From positions 1 through 55,295 of the forward strand of contig CALUUT010000004.1 of the NCBI GenBank assembly GCA_944324045.1: 55,295 nucleotides of DNA, written 5' to 3'. The stretch is from an uncultured Desulfovibrionaceae bacterium (GTDB lineage: Bacteria > Desulfobacterota > Desulfovibrionia > Desulfovibrionales > Desulfovibrionaceae). The position numbers were made by a program, and so were the translations under genes. Below the pieces are notes generated by a model, which made no database searches, was not told the origin of the DNA, and saw nothing but the letters and a program-made list of their open reading frames with translations. This document shows positions 44,375 through 52,352 of the stretch, piece after piece (the first letter of the stretch is position 1; every line of letters starts with the position of its first letter).

Positions 44375-47300
44375 ATGAGTGAAACGACTTCTTCCGGCGC
44401 ACAGGCTCCAGACAATCCGCCCAATGACGCTTCCAGACAGAACAAGGGGACGCAGGCGCCCTTGACGCCGAAAAAATCCGGCATACGCCGTTTTTTCTCC
44501 AGCATCCCGGTACGGATTATTTTAGGGCTGATTGTTCTTTATTTTGTCGTCCTGCTTCTGGTTCTGCCTTTCGGCGGCCGCTGGTTTCTTGAAAAGAAGC
44601 TCACGGAAACGCTTGAGGTTCCCTGCGCGGTGGCGGCCATACGCTGCAATCCCTTCACGCTTGAAACCCGCGCGGAAGGCATCGTCATTCCCTATCCGGG
44701 CGATATGGGAACCTTTCTTTCCGTGAACGCCATTGAACTGCGCCCGGCCATATGGCAAACCCTTTCCACGCTGACGCCCAACCTGGGCTCGCTGCGCATA
44801 ACAGGGCCGGCCATACGTCTTGGCATCCTCAAAGACGGCGCTTTTTCTCTTAGCGCCTACCCCTTTGCCCAAACCAAACCGGAAAAAGACGCGAACGAAG
44901 AGGAAAAAGAAGAAAGCAAAGACCTCTTTCCCTTTGTCGTCAACGACTTTGAGCTGGCGGACGGAAATGTCAGCTTTTGGGACATGCGCCATAATCTGAC
45001 CCAAAACATCAACGACATTCATATCCGCATTCCTTTTGCATCCTCTCTGCCCAAGGACAGGGATACCCCGATGGTTCCCGACATGCGCGCCACAATCGAC
45101 GGCAGTCCCGTAGTTCTTGACGCGCGCTCGACCCTGTTCGCCGACCCTGTCGCCACGGAGCTGAACATAGACCTTGGCCGCGTCCCGGTGGAACGCTTCA
45201 AAGCCTATTTAAGCCCCTACACCGACCTGAATCTGGAAAAAGCCGCGCTTTCGGCAATGTTAAGCATCAAAGCCGGACAACTGGACGGGCGCGGCGGTTT
45301 CGACGTATCCGTCAAAGGAAAAATAAAACTGTTCGACGTCAACCTGGTTGACCCAAATGAACAAAAAAGCGTGCTCACGCTTGGAAGCGGGGAGCTTGAA
45401 ATAGAACGCTTTTTGTTGCGGCCTCAGGACATTTCAGTCAACGTCCTGTCCCTGGACCGGCTTGCCGTGAGCGCGCGCCGTCTGGCCGACGGCTCCATAA
45501 ACTGGACGCGGTATTTTAAAAGCCCGGCCGCATCCGCATCTGCGACGGAATCCGCAACCCCGGCCGCGTCTTCCGAAAAATCCGGACTGCCGCCTTTTGT
45601 GCTGAAAAAACTGAGCCTGTCCAATATGGAAATACGCTGGCAAGACGACGCTGTTCCAGGCGGCATGACCCACGACTTCAAAAATCTGTCCATAGCCGTC
45701 TCCGACCTGGACACGAGAAGCGCAAAAAGCGCTCAACTGCGCCTTGCGTTCAAAGACGAACTGTTCGGGGATATCAATGTGGAAGGACAATATGCGCCAA
45801 AAGCCAATACCCTGAGTCTGAACGCGGATATCGCCGGTTTCACGATCGCCGCCCTTGGGCCGTACCTGAAAGCACTGCCGGTCGCCTTTGAAAAAGGCGC
45901 CATTTCCACACGCCTTGCGACGAACCTGGCGTTTGCCGCAGACATGCCGCTGGAGTCGCTTTCAGGCTCCATCAGCGTGACGGACCTTGCGGTTACGGAC
46001 TCCAAACTCTGGCGGGTGCAGACAAAGGAAATACAGGCCGGCGACGTCCGATTCACAAGCAGCCCCATGGAGCTTACCGCTGAATCTCTGATTGTGGACG
46101 CCCCAAAGGGAACCTTCACCTTGCTGCCGGATACGCGAAAAACTGCCGCGCGCGCCCAGTTGGAACAAATTTCCCGTGAAGTCGCGGATATACAAAGCAA
46201 AGAAAAAACACGCGCGCCCGGCGCGCAGCCGCAGACCGCCGGCAGCGTCAATGTGGAAAGCGACGCCGCCGCAAAAGCGTCCGGCGTTTCGCCGCTTGCG
46301 GGCGTGGATGACGCGTTCAGCGGCTTTAAAACCTTCAGGGTCAATAAAGTCCAGCTTAAAAAAGGCTCCTTCGCTTTCAAGGATCAGCGCGTTTCACCGG
46401 CAACGACAGGCGAATTTTCAAACCTCAACATGACGCTTGCCAACGTAAGCACCGCGCCGCGCTCGACAGCCCAGCTCACCCTTACCGGGCTTTTCGACCG
46501 GGCGCCGTTTAGCGTGCGCGGCACGGTCAATCCTTTAAAAGCGCCGCTCAACGCCGCGTTGCGCATGGAGCTTGACAATCTGAACATGGTCAGGCTCTCG
46601 CCCTTTGCTCTGCAGGCTCTGGCCTATCCCATAGAAAGCGGCCTGTTTACCGCAGACCTTGACATTGCCTTTAAAAACGACGTGCTGGATTCCACCAACC
46701 ATTTCGTCCTGCAAGACTTCAACCTTGGCCCCAAAGCTTCAATTGAAGGCGCGCCGGACCTTCCGCTTCCCCTGGCCGTGGCTTTGCTTAAAGGTCCGTC
46801 TGGGACCATTGATCTGACCGTAGGGGCAAACGGACGTCTGGACGACCCGCAGTTCAGCGTGGCCGGCATCGTAATCAAAATCATCGGCAACATCCTGGTC
46901 AAGGTGCTCACCTCGCCCTTTACCCTGGTGGCCGGAATCTTCACCAGCGACAACAACGCCGCGCTTCCGGACCTGCAATACACGCTCTTTGCGCCCGGCT
47001 TCGCGGCCCTGGACAAACAGGCGAAAACCAACATCGCCGCGGTCGCGGCCCTGCTTGAGAAGCGTCCGGCCTTGCGCCTTTCGCTCGTCGGCATGGCGGA
47101 CGCGGCGGATCGTTCCGGACTTGTGGATCGTCTCATTCTTGAAAAAATGCAGGCCATTAAATACGATGAACTTTCATCGGCCGCGCGGGCCGCGACCACG
47201 CCGGACGCCATGAACGTCAGCCGGGAAACGGACCCGGAAGAATACGAAAACCTTCTGTATGAAGTCTATGCGGAAAGCTCATTCCCTATTCCGCGCACCC

Positions 47301-47560
47301 TGTTTGGAAGAGCGGAAAGGCAGCCGGTTGAAACCATGCTGGCCGCGTTCCACGCAAACATCAAGCCCACGGACGAAGACCTGAAAAAGCTGGCGCTTGA
47401 ACGCGCCGAGGCTGTGCAAAAGGCCATTCTTGCAAACGCGCCCGCGCTTGCAGGCCGCGTTTCCGTCAGCAAGGAGCCGCTTCTTGAAAGCGAAGAAAAC
47501 GACGACAGTTCCATGGCCGCCGTGCGCCTTGACCTGACGGCGACGGACAGCGTGGAATAA
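44375..47560 (+). CDS. AsmA-like DUF748 envelope protein
   Basis: A 1061-residue protein with a disordered N-terminal tail (1-40), one inner-membrane anchor (about 47-70) and a long periplasmic beta-rich body. DUF748/AsmA features: DFELADGNVSFWDMR (about 190-204), RPQDISVNVLSLDRLAVSARRL, FVLKKLSLSNMEIRWQD and FKTFRVNKVQLKKGSFAFKDQ. Near the end, a segment RSGLVDRLILEKMQ and EKRPALRLSLVGMAD resembles the usual DUF748 C-terminus. These proteins are proposed to carry phospholipids across the periplasm. The start has only a GGGG ribosome site. Two Ala/Ser-rich linkers (about 388-400 and 610-640) separate domains. Confidence 0.88.
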   Translation: MSETTSSGAQAPDNPPNDASRQNKGTQAPLTPKKSGIRRFFSSIPVRIILGLIVLYFVVLLLVLPFGGRWFLEKKLTETLEVPCAVAAIRCNPFTLETRAEGIVIPYPGDMGTFLSVNAIELRPAIWQTLSTLTPNLGSLRITGPAIRLGILKDGAFSLSAYPFAQTKPEKDANEEEKEESKDLFPFVVNDFELADGNVSFWDMRHNLTQNINDIHIRIPFASSLPKDRDTPMVPDMRATIDGSPVVLDARSTLFADPVATELNIDLGRVPVERFKAYLSPYTDLNLEKAALSAMLSIKAGQLDGRGGFDVSVKGKIKLFDVNLVDPNEQKSVLTLGSGELEIERFLLRPQDISVNVLSLDRLAVSARRLADGSINWTRYFKSPAASASATESATPAASSEKSGLPPFVLKKLSLSNMEIRWQDDAVPGGMTHDFKNLSIAVSDLDTRSAKSAQLRLAFKDELFGDINVEGQYAPKANTLSLNADIAGFTIAALGPYLKALPVAFEKGAISTRLATNLAFAADMPLESLSGSISVTDLAVTDSKLWRVQTKEIQAGDVRFTSSPMELTAESLIVDAPKGTFTLLPDTRKTAARAQLEQISREVADIQSKEKTRAPGAQPQTAGSVNVESDAAAKASGVSPLAGVDDAFSGFKTFRVNKVQLKKGSFAFKDQRVSPATTGEFSNLNMTLANVSTAPRSTAQLTLTGLFDRAPFSVRGTVNPLKAPLNAALRMELDNLNMVRLSPFALQALAYPIESGLFTADLDIAFKNDVLDSTNHFVLQDFNLGPKASIEGAPDLPLPLAVALLKGPSGTIDLTVGANGRLDDPQFSVAGIVIKIIGNILVKVLTSPFTLVAGIFTSDNNAALPDLQYTLFAPGFAALDKQAKTNIAAVAALLEKRPALRLSLVGMADAADRSGLVDRLILEKMQAIKYDELSSAARAATTPDAMNVSRETDPEEYENLLYEVYAESSFPIPRTLFGRAERQPVETMLAAFHANIKPTDEDLKKLALERAEAVQKAILANAPALAGRVSVSKEPLLESEENDDSSMAAVRLDLTATDSVE

Positions 47561-47574
47561 GAAAACGGGAGAAG

Positions 47575-47600
47575 CGCGGCGGAGTTATCGTTCCGCCGCG
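47575..47600. terminator. Convergent hairpin, weak terminator
   Basis: cgcggcgga (47575-47583) and tccgccgcg (47592-47600) form a 9-bp stem after the DUF748 stop, overlapping the DUF1992 3' end. T-runs are weak on both sides. Confidence 0.45.
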
Positions 47601-48010
47601 TCTTCGGGGACAGCGCTTCTGCAATCGCCGACTTCGCGTTTCTTCAGAACCGTCACGCGATTGACGATTTTACGGTAATATTCATCGTGTTCCACGAGCG
47701 CGGCGGAACGGGCGCGGTTTTGCATGCGAAAAAGAAGCGCGTCAAGCTTGCGCATCTGGCGGACTTTCAGATGCTCGTCCGTACAGGTTTCAAGAAGATC
47801 AAGGAGCGATTCCGCTTCCTTGCGTTCGGCGATCTCAGGCGGGACGTATCCGGCGTTGCGCAGAATTTTGTAGGCCATACGCAACTCCTCAGGCATATGC
47901 GAGTCGTCCTCAAGCTCAAGAGGTTTGCCCGCGCCCGGCAAATTGTCAAAGTCGCCACGCTCCTGCGCTTCCCTGATGCGCTGCTCCGCGATGACGGCAA
48001 AAATATCCAT
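47585..48010 (-). CDS. DUF1992 (DnaJ-homologue subfamily C-like) protein
   Basis: A 141-residue DUF1992 protein starting MDIFAVIAEQRIREAQERGDF, with the family core NLPGAGKPLELEDDSHMPEEL (read in parts) and MAYKILRNAGYVPPE. The C-terminal half is helical (MRKLDALLFRMQNRARSAAL). The function is unknown despite the DnaJC28-like name; there is no J domain. The start at 48010 has no strong ribosome site. IS relic copy 2 ends only 57 bases upstream, so the native promoter may have been displaced. Confidence 0.88.
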   Translation of the reverse strand: MDIFAVIAEQRIREAQERGDFDNLPGAGKPLELEDDSHMPEELRMAYKILRNAGYVPPEIAERKEAESLLDLLETCTDEHLKVRQMRKLDALLFRMQNRARSAALVEHDEYYRKIVNRVTVLKKREVGDCRSAVPEDAAER

Positions 48011-48067
48011 GGTGCGGCCCAATCCCTGCAACGCGCCCCAAAGCCCATTGCCCGCTGTAATGTGTAT

Positions 48068-48396
48068 TTGACAACCTCCCCCCTTCTCGCGTCGGGGGAT
48101 TCCCAGCGGATGCAATCTTACGATTGCGTCCCTAAGCGGGTTCCTGCTTCGCCGCGACTGCCCAGAGGAACAAGGACTTGGATATCGTCCGCAAATATTC
48201 CCACGTGGGGAATTTTACGGGTACGAACCAACCGCCTATTCCCGCGAAGTCTCACTATCTCTCCACAGGCTGACACGGCATGCCCTGCCGCCGTGTCGCC
48301 TGTTAGCGCACAAAAGGCAGAAAGGCAAAAATTCCACTTACAGTGCGCTTTATATCCTCCCCCTTAAGGGAGAGATTTTACGGCGCGCTTGATAAA
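48068..48396 (-). mobile_element. IS200/IS605-type relic, copy 2
   Basis: A 329-bp counterpart of 35843-36169, same strand. Left end tttatcaagcgcgccg (48396 down), the same left hairpin, the same 200-base core, and a right-end hairpin with aggttgtcaa. The tnpB remnant reads VAAKQEPA and then, in a shifted frame, PLGIPRREKG. Against copy 1, stems change on both sides: gtgcgct/agcgcac (48343-48349 with 48305-48311) replaces gcgcgcc/ggcacac, and gcaatc/gattgc (48112-48127) replaces gcggctc/gagccgc. It lies directly upstream of the DUF1992 gene. Confidence 0.7.
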
Positions 48397-48517
48397 CGCT
48401 TCGCCGGAAAACACGGCTTCCGGCTGGTTGCGGCGGCATGGCCGCCCGCGCCGGAATATGCCAGTCTGACGCTCGCCAATAAAAACGCCGCCGCCAACGC
48501 GGCTTCTTTTCGCTTGA

Positions 48518-49000
48518 TCAGCAATTGGCTCTTTGCCAGGCGGCTGTTTTCTTAAAACCATCCTCATCGGATAAAAAAGAATCGCCATTGTTCAGATTTT
48601 CCATGGCCTGAATGACAAACTCCCAAAGCGCGCGGGCGCTGAACAAAAACCCTTTAAGGGCCATGAAAAACTCCTTGGCGTCCAAAAAACGCATGGAAAA
48701 AGACTGGGCAAGAATAATGTCGCCGGTTTCCGGGGTGCGGTAAAAGGCCATGCCGCCAAGGCCCACAGCCAGATGATTGGCTTCAAGCAGCAAGTTGGGG
48801 TCGATGGTCGCAGAATCAAGGCCGGGAATCTCCAGAGGAGCAAAGAAATACAGACGGTCGTCAGGCGTGGAATAGCGTATCTTGCAATGAATTGCGCCAA
48901 GGAAAGCAAGCACGAAGTTATCGGGACTCTCAGCAATCAGGTCTGCGCCGATTTTTGGAGCAAGCGTTTTTATCCAGGCTGAAATCTGTTCTGCTGACAT
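48518..49000 (-). CDS. CesT/Tir-family type III secretion chaperone-like protein
   Basis: A 160-residue acidic protein. Its layout matches class I type III secretion chaperones: an N-terminal helix (AEQISAWIKTLAPKIG), beta strands with YFFAPLEIPGL, the PNLLLEANHLAVGLGGMAFY block (about 74-93), a strand with GDIILAQSFSMRF and a C-terminal helix MALKGFLFSARALWEFVIQAM. Such chaperones keep effectors soluble and deliver them to the secretion ATPase. No effector or type III apparatus gene lies in the window. The start at 49000 has GGGGAAG six bases upstream, and a promoter lies about 200 bases before it. Assignment rests on pattern only. Confidence 0.6.
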   Translation of the reverse strand: MSAEQISAWIKTLAPKIGADLIAESPDNFVLAFLGAIHCKIRYSTPDDRLYFFAPLEIPGLDSATIDPNLLLEANHLAVGLGGMAFYRTPETGDIILAQSFSMRFLDAKEFFMALKGFLFSARALWEFVIQAMENLNNGDSFLSDEDGFKKTAAWQRANC

Positions 49001-49192
49001 TGTCTTCCCCTTTTTGTTCAAGACGAATTCTCTTGAGACGGAACCGGTTGCAACGAACATGTCATGGCATCTGAAATATACGCCTTCTTGCACGTTTAGG
49101 GAGAGGATGCGAAACTGCTCTTTTATTGACGGAAAAATACGTGAAAAAGCGGAGCATGCGCTCTGCCTTTGCTTATACTGAGGCAGTACGTC

Positions 49193-49221
49193 ATTTTGGT
49201 CCATTTGGAACGCTGTGTCAA
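49193..49221 (-). promoter_or_regulatory. Promoter for the chaperone-like gene
   Basis: On the minus strand TTGACA (49216-49221) and CAAAAT (49193-49198) have a 17-base spacer. This gives a leader of about 190 bases before the start at 49000. The leader frame is open and in phase with the gene but has no ribosome site, so the downstream start is kept. Confidence 0.5.
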
Positions 49222-49263
49222 TAGGCTGCGCCGTGGAAGAGCAAAAGGCGGACGATTTCACGC

Positions 49264-49443
49264 TTAAAAAAACATGCGCGCCAACCCCTCGCTCTTTTCC
49301 AGCAAACATGCCGGCTGGCCCGTTTTATGGATGGTTCCGTCATCCTTATCCAAAGCAATGGCATGGACGCAAGGCGCATATCCCGCAAGAAAAAATCTGA
49401 TCCCGCAACTGGCATAGAGCATAAACGCAGACGCCTTTGTCAT
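49264..49443 (-). CDS. Possible 59-residue protein coupled to lysR
   Basis: The ATG at 49441-49443 overlaps the lysR stop as ATGA. The frame reads MTKASAFMLYASCGIRFFLA, then DKDDGTIHKTG and ends LARMFF. It starts with a hydrophobic, signal-like segment. No ribosome site of its own is visible, so expression would depend on coupling. No family recognised; it could be chance. Confidence 0.3.
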   Translation of the reverse strand: MTKASAFMLYASCGIRFFLAGYAPCVHAIALDKDDGTIHKTGQPACLLEKSEGLARMFF

Positions 49444-50327
49444 CCCGCGTACTGCTTCACCACTTCCAGAAAATGCACAATATTCTTATCAGGGTGAAGC
49501 GGATAAAGAATGCCGTAGGGAGCAGTGAACTCCCAATCGACAAAAAGGGTGACAAGCGAAGGATGGACTTCTTTCCAGCATTCAAGCGTGAGCAGAACCT
49601 TTTTTTCCTCTTCGCAGGCATTGAACACATCTATATCGTAAAAATACGACGTATTTTCAATGGCAATCCGCGGATGCGCTTCCAGCGCGCTTCGCACGCG
49701 ATCCACGCAGACGGAATCGCCCCGTTTTCCCATCATGACGCATTCCCCGTAAAGCTCCTCTATTTTAAGCCGTTTTTTCCCAGCCAAACGATGCCCTCTG
49801 GAAACAGCGCAACATAAACGGTATTCGCCAATCTGGAAAAAATTGCAGCGGCTCAGCCACGCATTGGAATCACACGCCGCCATAAGAAAATCGAATTTTT
49901 CGCCAAGCGAGCCGATTTCCGAAAGTATGCCGGACCGGGAATCTTCAAAAGGAACGATGCGCAGGGCATATTGCGGAAACGCCTCACGCGCCTTATGCCA
50001 CAAGTCCATAAACGCCTTGCACGGATTAAGCAGGGACGTCCCCACCCGGAACGTGGTCTTCACCGCCGCCTCAAACTGCCGGGCTCTTGCTATGGCTTCC
50101 TGCGAAAAGGCGAACAGACGCTGGGCGTCCTCATAAATGGAACGCCCCGCCTCAGTAAGGCGCACTCCCCTTTTGGTGCGCGTCAACAGCGTCAGGCCAA
50201 GGTGAGCCTCCAGCGCGTTCAGCTGCTTCATGACCGCATTGGGCGAAATGAACAGCCGTTCGGCCGCGCTTGTAAAACTGCCGCAATCCGCCACGCAGAC
50301 CAGCGTCTTAAGCTGAGCATTATACAT
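49440..50327 (-). CDS. LysR-family transcriptional regulator
   Basis: A 295-residue LysR regulator. The N-terminal winged HTH reads LKTLVCVADCGSFTSAAERL, then FISPNAVMKQLNALEAHLG (about 22-40) and TRTKRGVRLTEAG. The rest is a periplasmic-binding-fold effector domain. The start at 50327 has AAGGAAGG upstream. It is divergent from the flavodoxin gene, with a near-perfect 23-bp palindrome between them, so it probably controls the flavodoxin-reductase-dehydrogenase genes and itself. The inducer is unknown. Confidence 0.92.
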   Translation of the reverse strand: MYNAQLKTLVCVADCGSFTSAAERLFISPNAVMKQLNALEAHLGLTLLTRTKRGVRLTEAGRSIYEDAQRLFAFSQEAIARARQFEAAVKTTFRVGTSLLNPCKAFMDLWHKAREAFPQYALRIVPFEDSRSGILSEIGSLGEKFDFLMAACDSNAWLSRCNFFQIGEYRLCCAVSRGHRLAGKKRLKIEELYGECVMMGKRGDSVCVDRVRSALEAHPRIAIENTSYFYDIDVFNACEEEKKVLLTLECWKEVHPSLVTLFVDWEFTAPYGILYPLHPDKNIVHFLEVVKQYAG

Positions 50328-50345
50328 CAGGCCTTCCTTTGGTTT

Positions 50346-50368
50346 AGTATGAACTTTAAGTTTATACT
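50346..50368. promoter_or_regulatory. LysR binding site
   Basis: agtatgaactt-t-aagtttatact is an inverted repeat with 10 of 11 pairs, and contains the T-N11-A LysR motif. It lies 19 bases from the lysR start and 85 bases upstream of the flavodoxin start. Confidence 0.7.
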
Positions 50369-50452
50369 CTGGTATCATATTTGTCATTCCGCGTCAAAAC
50401 ATGGTGCGGTATAAAGCATATATCTGAAAAATTCATAAAAGGAGGCAGGCAT

Positions 50453-50953
50453 ATGCCCGCGCTTATTCTGTACTTTTCCCGTAAAGGGAACAATTACGTC
50501 AATGGAGCGATTAAAAATCTTCCTGCCGGCAACACCGAGATGGCGGCGCGCATGCTCAGCAGGAAAACAGGGGCCGAACTGTTCGAGATAGAGCCGCGCA
50601 TAGCGTATCCGGACGATTATTCCGAATGCATAGAAAAGGCCATGCAGGAACAAAAAAGCCATGCCCGCCCGGCGCTCAAAGCCTATCCTGCGCAACTTGC
50701 CGGTTGCGACGTCGTGTACCTTGGCTATCCCAACTGGTGGGGCACCATGCCCATGCCTGTCTTCACCCTTCTGGAACACTGCGACTTTTCAGGCAAAACG
50801 ATCAAGCCGTTTTGCACGCACGAAGGCAGCGGCATGGGCTCAAGCGAAGAGGATATCCGCCGCGCCTGTCCCGGCGCGATTGTGGCGAAAGGGTTGGCTA
50901 TCCATGGCGCCCATGTCGCCCAGGCGGAAGACGCCATAGCGCGGTGGGCATAA
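50453..50953 (+). CDS. Flavodoxin-like protein
   Basis: A 166-residue flavodoxin-fold protein. The FMN phosphate loop is modified (LYFSRKGNNYVNG, about 5-17, instead of S/T-x-T-G-x-T). Seen also: GAELFEIEPRIAYPDDYSEC, VVYLGYPNWWGTMPMPVFTLLE (FMN-stacking region, about 85-106) and THEGSGMGSSEEDI. This is the flavodoxin_4-like group, common beside aldo/keto reductases. The start at 50453 has GGAGG. It is divergent from lysR and heads a plus-strand redox cluster. Confidence 0.88.
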   Translation: MPALILYFSRKGNNYVNGAIKNLPAGNTEMAARMLSRKTGAELFEIEPRIAYPDDYSECIEKAMQEQKSHARPALKAYPAQLAGCDVVYLGYPNWWGTMPMPVFTLLEHCDFSGKTIKPFCTHEGSGMGSSEEDIRRACPGAIVAKGLAIHGAHVAQAEDAIARWA

Positions 50954-51092
50954 ACCGCCTGACGCGCCGGCGGCGTTTTCGTTTCATCTCTTTAAGAAAG
51001 AGCGCAGTGAAAACCATACTTGCCGGCCCTGGATGCGTATTGCAGCCAGGACAACGGCCGCAACCTTTAAAAAAACCGCAATGAGGTATGCA

Positions 51093-52091
51093 ATGAAAAA
51101 AAGACTGTTGGGAAACAACCTTGAAGTTTCCGCAATCGGCATGGGCTGCATGGGATTCAGTCATGGCTATGGCGCCATTCCGCCTGAAGAAGAATCCATT
51201 CGCCTGATTCACCGGGCTTTTGAACTGGGATGCACCTTTTTCGACACCGCAGAAGTGTACGGCCCCTATGTCAATGAAGAGTTGACCGGCAAGGCTGTCG
51301 CTCCTTTCCGAAAGGAAATTGTGCTGGCCACCAAATTCAGCCCCTTTCTCATTGCCGGCCAGAACTGGCCTGAAAGCAAACTGAGCCGCGCCGGGATAAG
51401 GCGGGCCTTGGAAGAATCCCTGCGCCGTCTGGGCACGGACTATGTGGATCTTTACTATCAGCATCGCGTTCCGGCGGACTGCGCCGTGGAAGACGTGGCG
51501 GGATGGATGGGAGAATTGATCGACGAAGGGCTTATCCGCGGCTGGGGCATGTCCCAACCTACAGAAAGCGCGGTGCGCAGAGCGCACGCCGTAACGCCGC
51601 TGACCGCCATACAAAGCGAATACTCCATGATGGAAAGGATGTTTGAAAAAGACGTGATTCCCGCCTGTGAGGAGCTCGGCATCGGCTTTGTGCCGTTTTC
51701 CCCGCTTGCCAGCGGTTTTCTGAGCGGCAAATACAACAAGAACACCCATTATGAAGGCGACGACGTGCGTCGCGTCATCACCCGTTTCAACAAGGAAAAT
51801 GTGGAGGCCAACCAGCCCCTGCTTGATCTGCTGCACACGTATGCGGCGGCCAAAAACGCGACTCCGGCCCAAATTTCTCTGGCCTGGATGCTGCATAAAA
51901 AGGATTTCATCGTGCCCATACCCGGCATGCGCAAAGAGGAACGCATCGTGGAAAACCTGGGGGCCGCGAAAGTTCGCCTGACAGAGGAAGAATTCTCTTC
52001 CCTGGAACGGGCACTGGCCGCCATTCCCATCCACGGCAATCGTACGGATGAAGACATTGCGCGCCTTGGAAGCATCCGGAAAAATGAATAA
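51093..52091 (+). CDS. Aldo/keto reductase
   Basis: An NAD(P)H-dependent reductase of aldehydes and ketones, 332 residues, TIM-barrel. The catalytic tetrad can be placed: Asp and Tyr in FFDTAEVYGPYVNE (about 49-62), Lys in VLATKFSP, His in LYYQHRVP (about 128). Cofactor motifs FVPFSPLASGFLSGKY and PIPGMRKEERIVENLGA (about 281-297) follow. The start at 51093 has GAGG seven bases upstream; 51081 is an alternative. It lies between the flavodoxin and alcohol dehydrogenase genes; together they suit reductive detoxification of carbonyl compounds. Confidence 0.92.
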   Translation: MKKRLLGNNLEVSAIGMGCMGFSHGYGAIPPEEESIRLIHRAFELGCTFFDTAEVYGPYVNEELTGKAVAPFRKEIVLATKFSPFLIAGQNWPESKLSRAGIRRALEESLRRLGTDYVDLYYQHRVPADCAVEDVAGWMGELIDEGLIRGWGMSQPTESAVRRAHAVTPLTAIQSEYSMMERMFEKDVIPACEELGIGFVPFSPLASGFLSGKYNKNTHYEGDDVRRVITRFNKENVEANQPLLDLLHTYAAAKNATPAQISLAWMLHKKDFIVPIPGMRKEERIVENLGAAKVRLTEEEFSSLERALAAIPIHGNRTDEDIARLGSIRKNE

Positions 52092-52192
52092 TGGAGGCAG
52101 ACGCGCTGCCGGCGGCCTGCGACGGCCGCCGCAGTTTCCTTGAAACAAAGGAGAAAGAGAGGCGGATTATGTTTCAATCCACGCCTTGCCCC

Positions 52193-52223
52193 ATCCGCCG
52201 GCTGCAAAAGACAGCCGGCGGAT
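52193..52223 (+). terminator. Strong hairpin after the aldo/keto reductase
   Basis: atccgccggctg and cagccggcggat form a perfect 12-bp stem with a 7-base loop, 101 bases after the stop. There is no T-run, so it may be an RNA-stabilising hairpin rather than a terminator. Confidence 0.45.
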
Positions 52224-52352
52224 AGAGGGCGTACGGATTGCCCCTCGCCTTTCGGAAAGGGGGTACGGAAAAGGATTTCACCGGCTTCGCCACATTGCCG
52301 GCGGCCCTTTTCTCCCTGAAGGGAGCGGTTTCAAACCATAAAGGAATGCTTG
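52224..52352 (+). promoter_or_regulatory. Hairpin-rich leader of the alcohol dehydrogenase gene
   Basis: After the 52193-52223 hairpin come gccggc/gccggc around a T-rich loop and ctccct-ga-agggag. The end, tttcaaaccataaaggaatgcttg before ATGA, resembles the end of repeats A-C (ctcaaaccacataaggaagatag before ATGA). It may be a divergent member of that family or an unrelated 5' leader. Confidence 0.4.

Noticed and set aside
52224..52352. Known riboswitch before the alcohol dehydrogenase
   Set aside because: Hairpins are present but no conserved core of a riboswitch class I can recognise.
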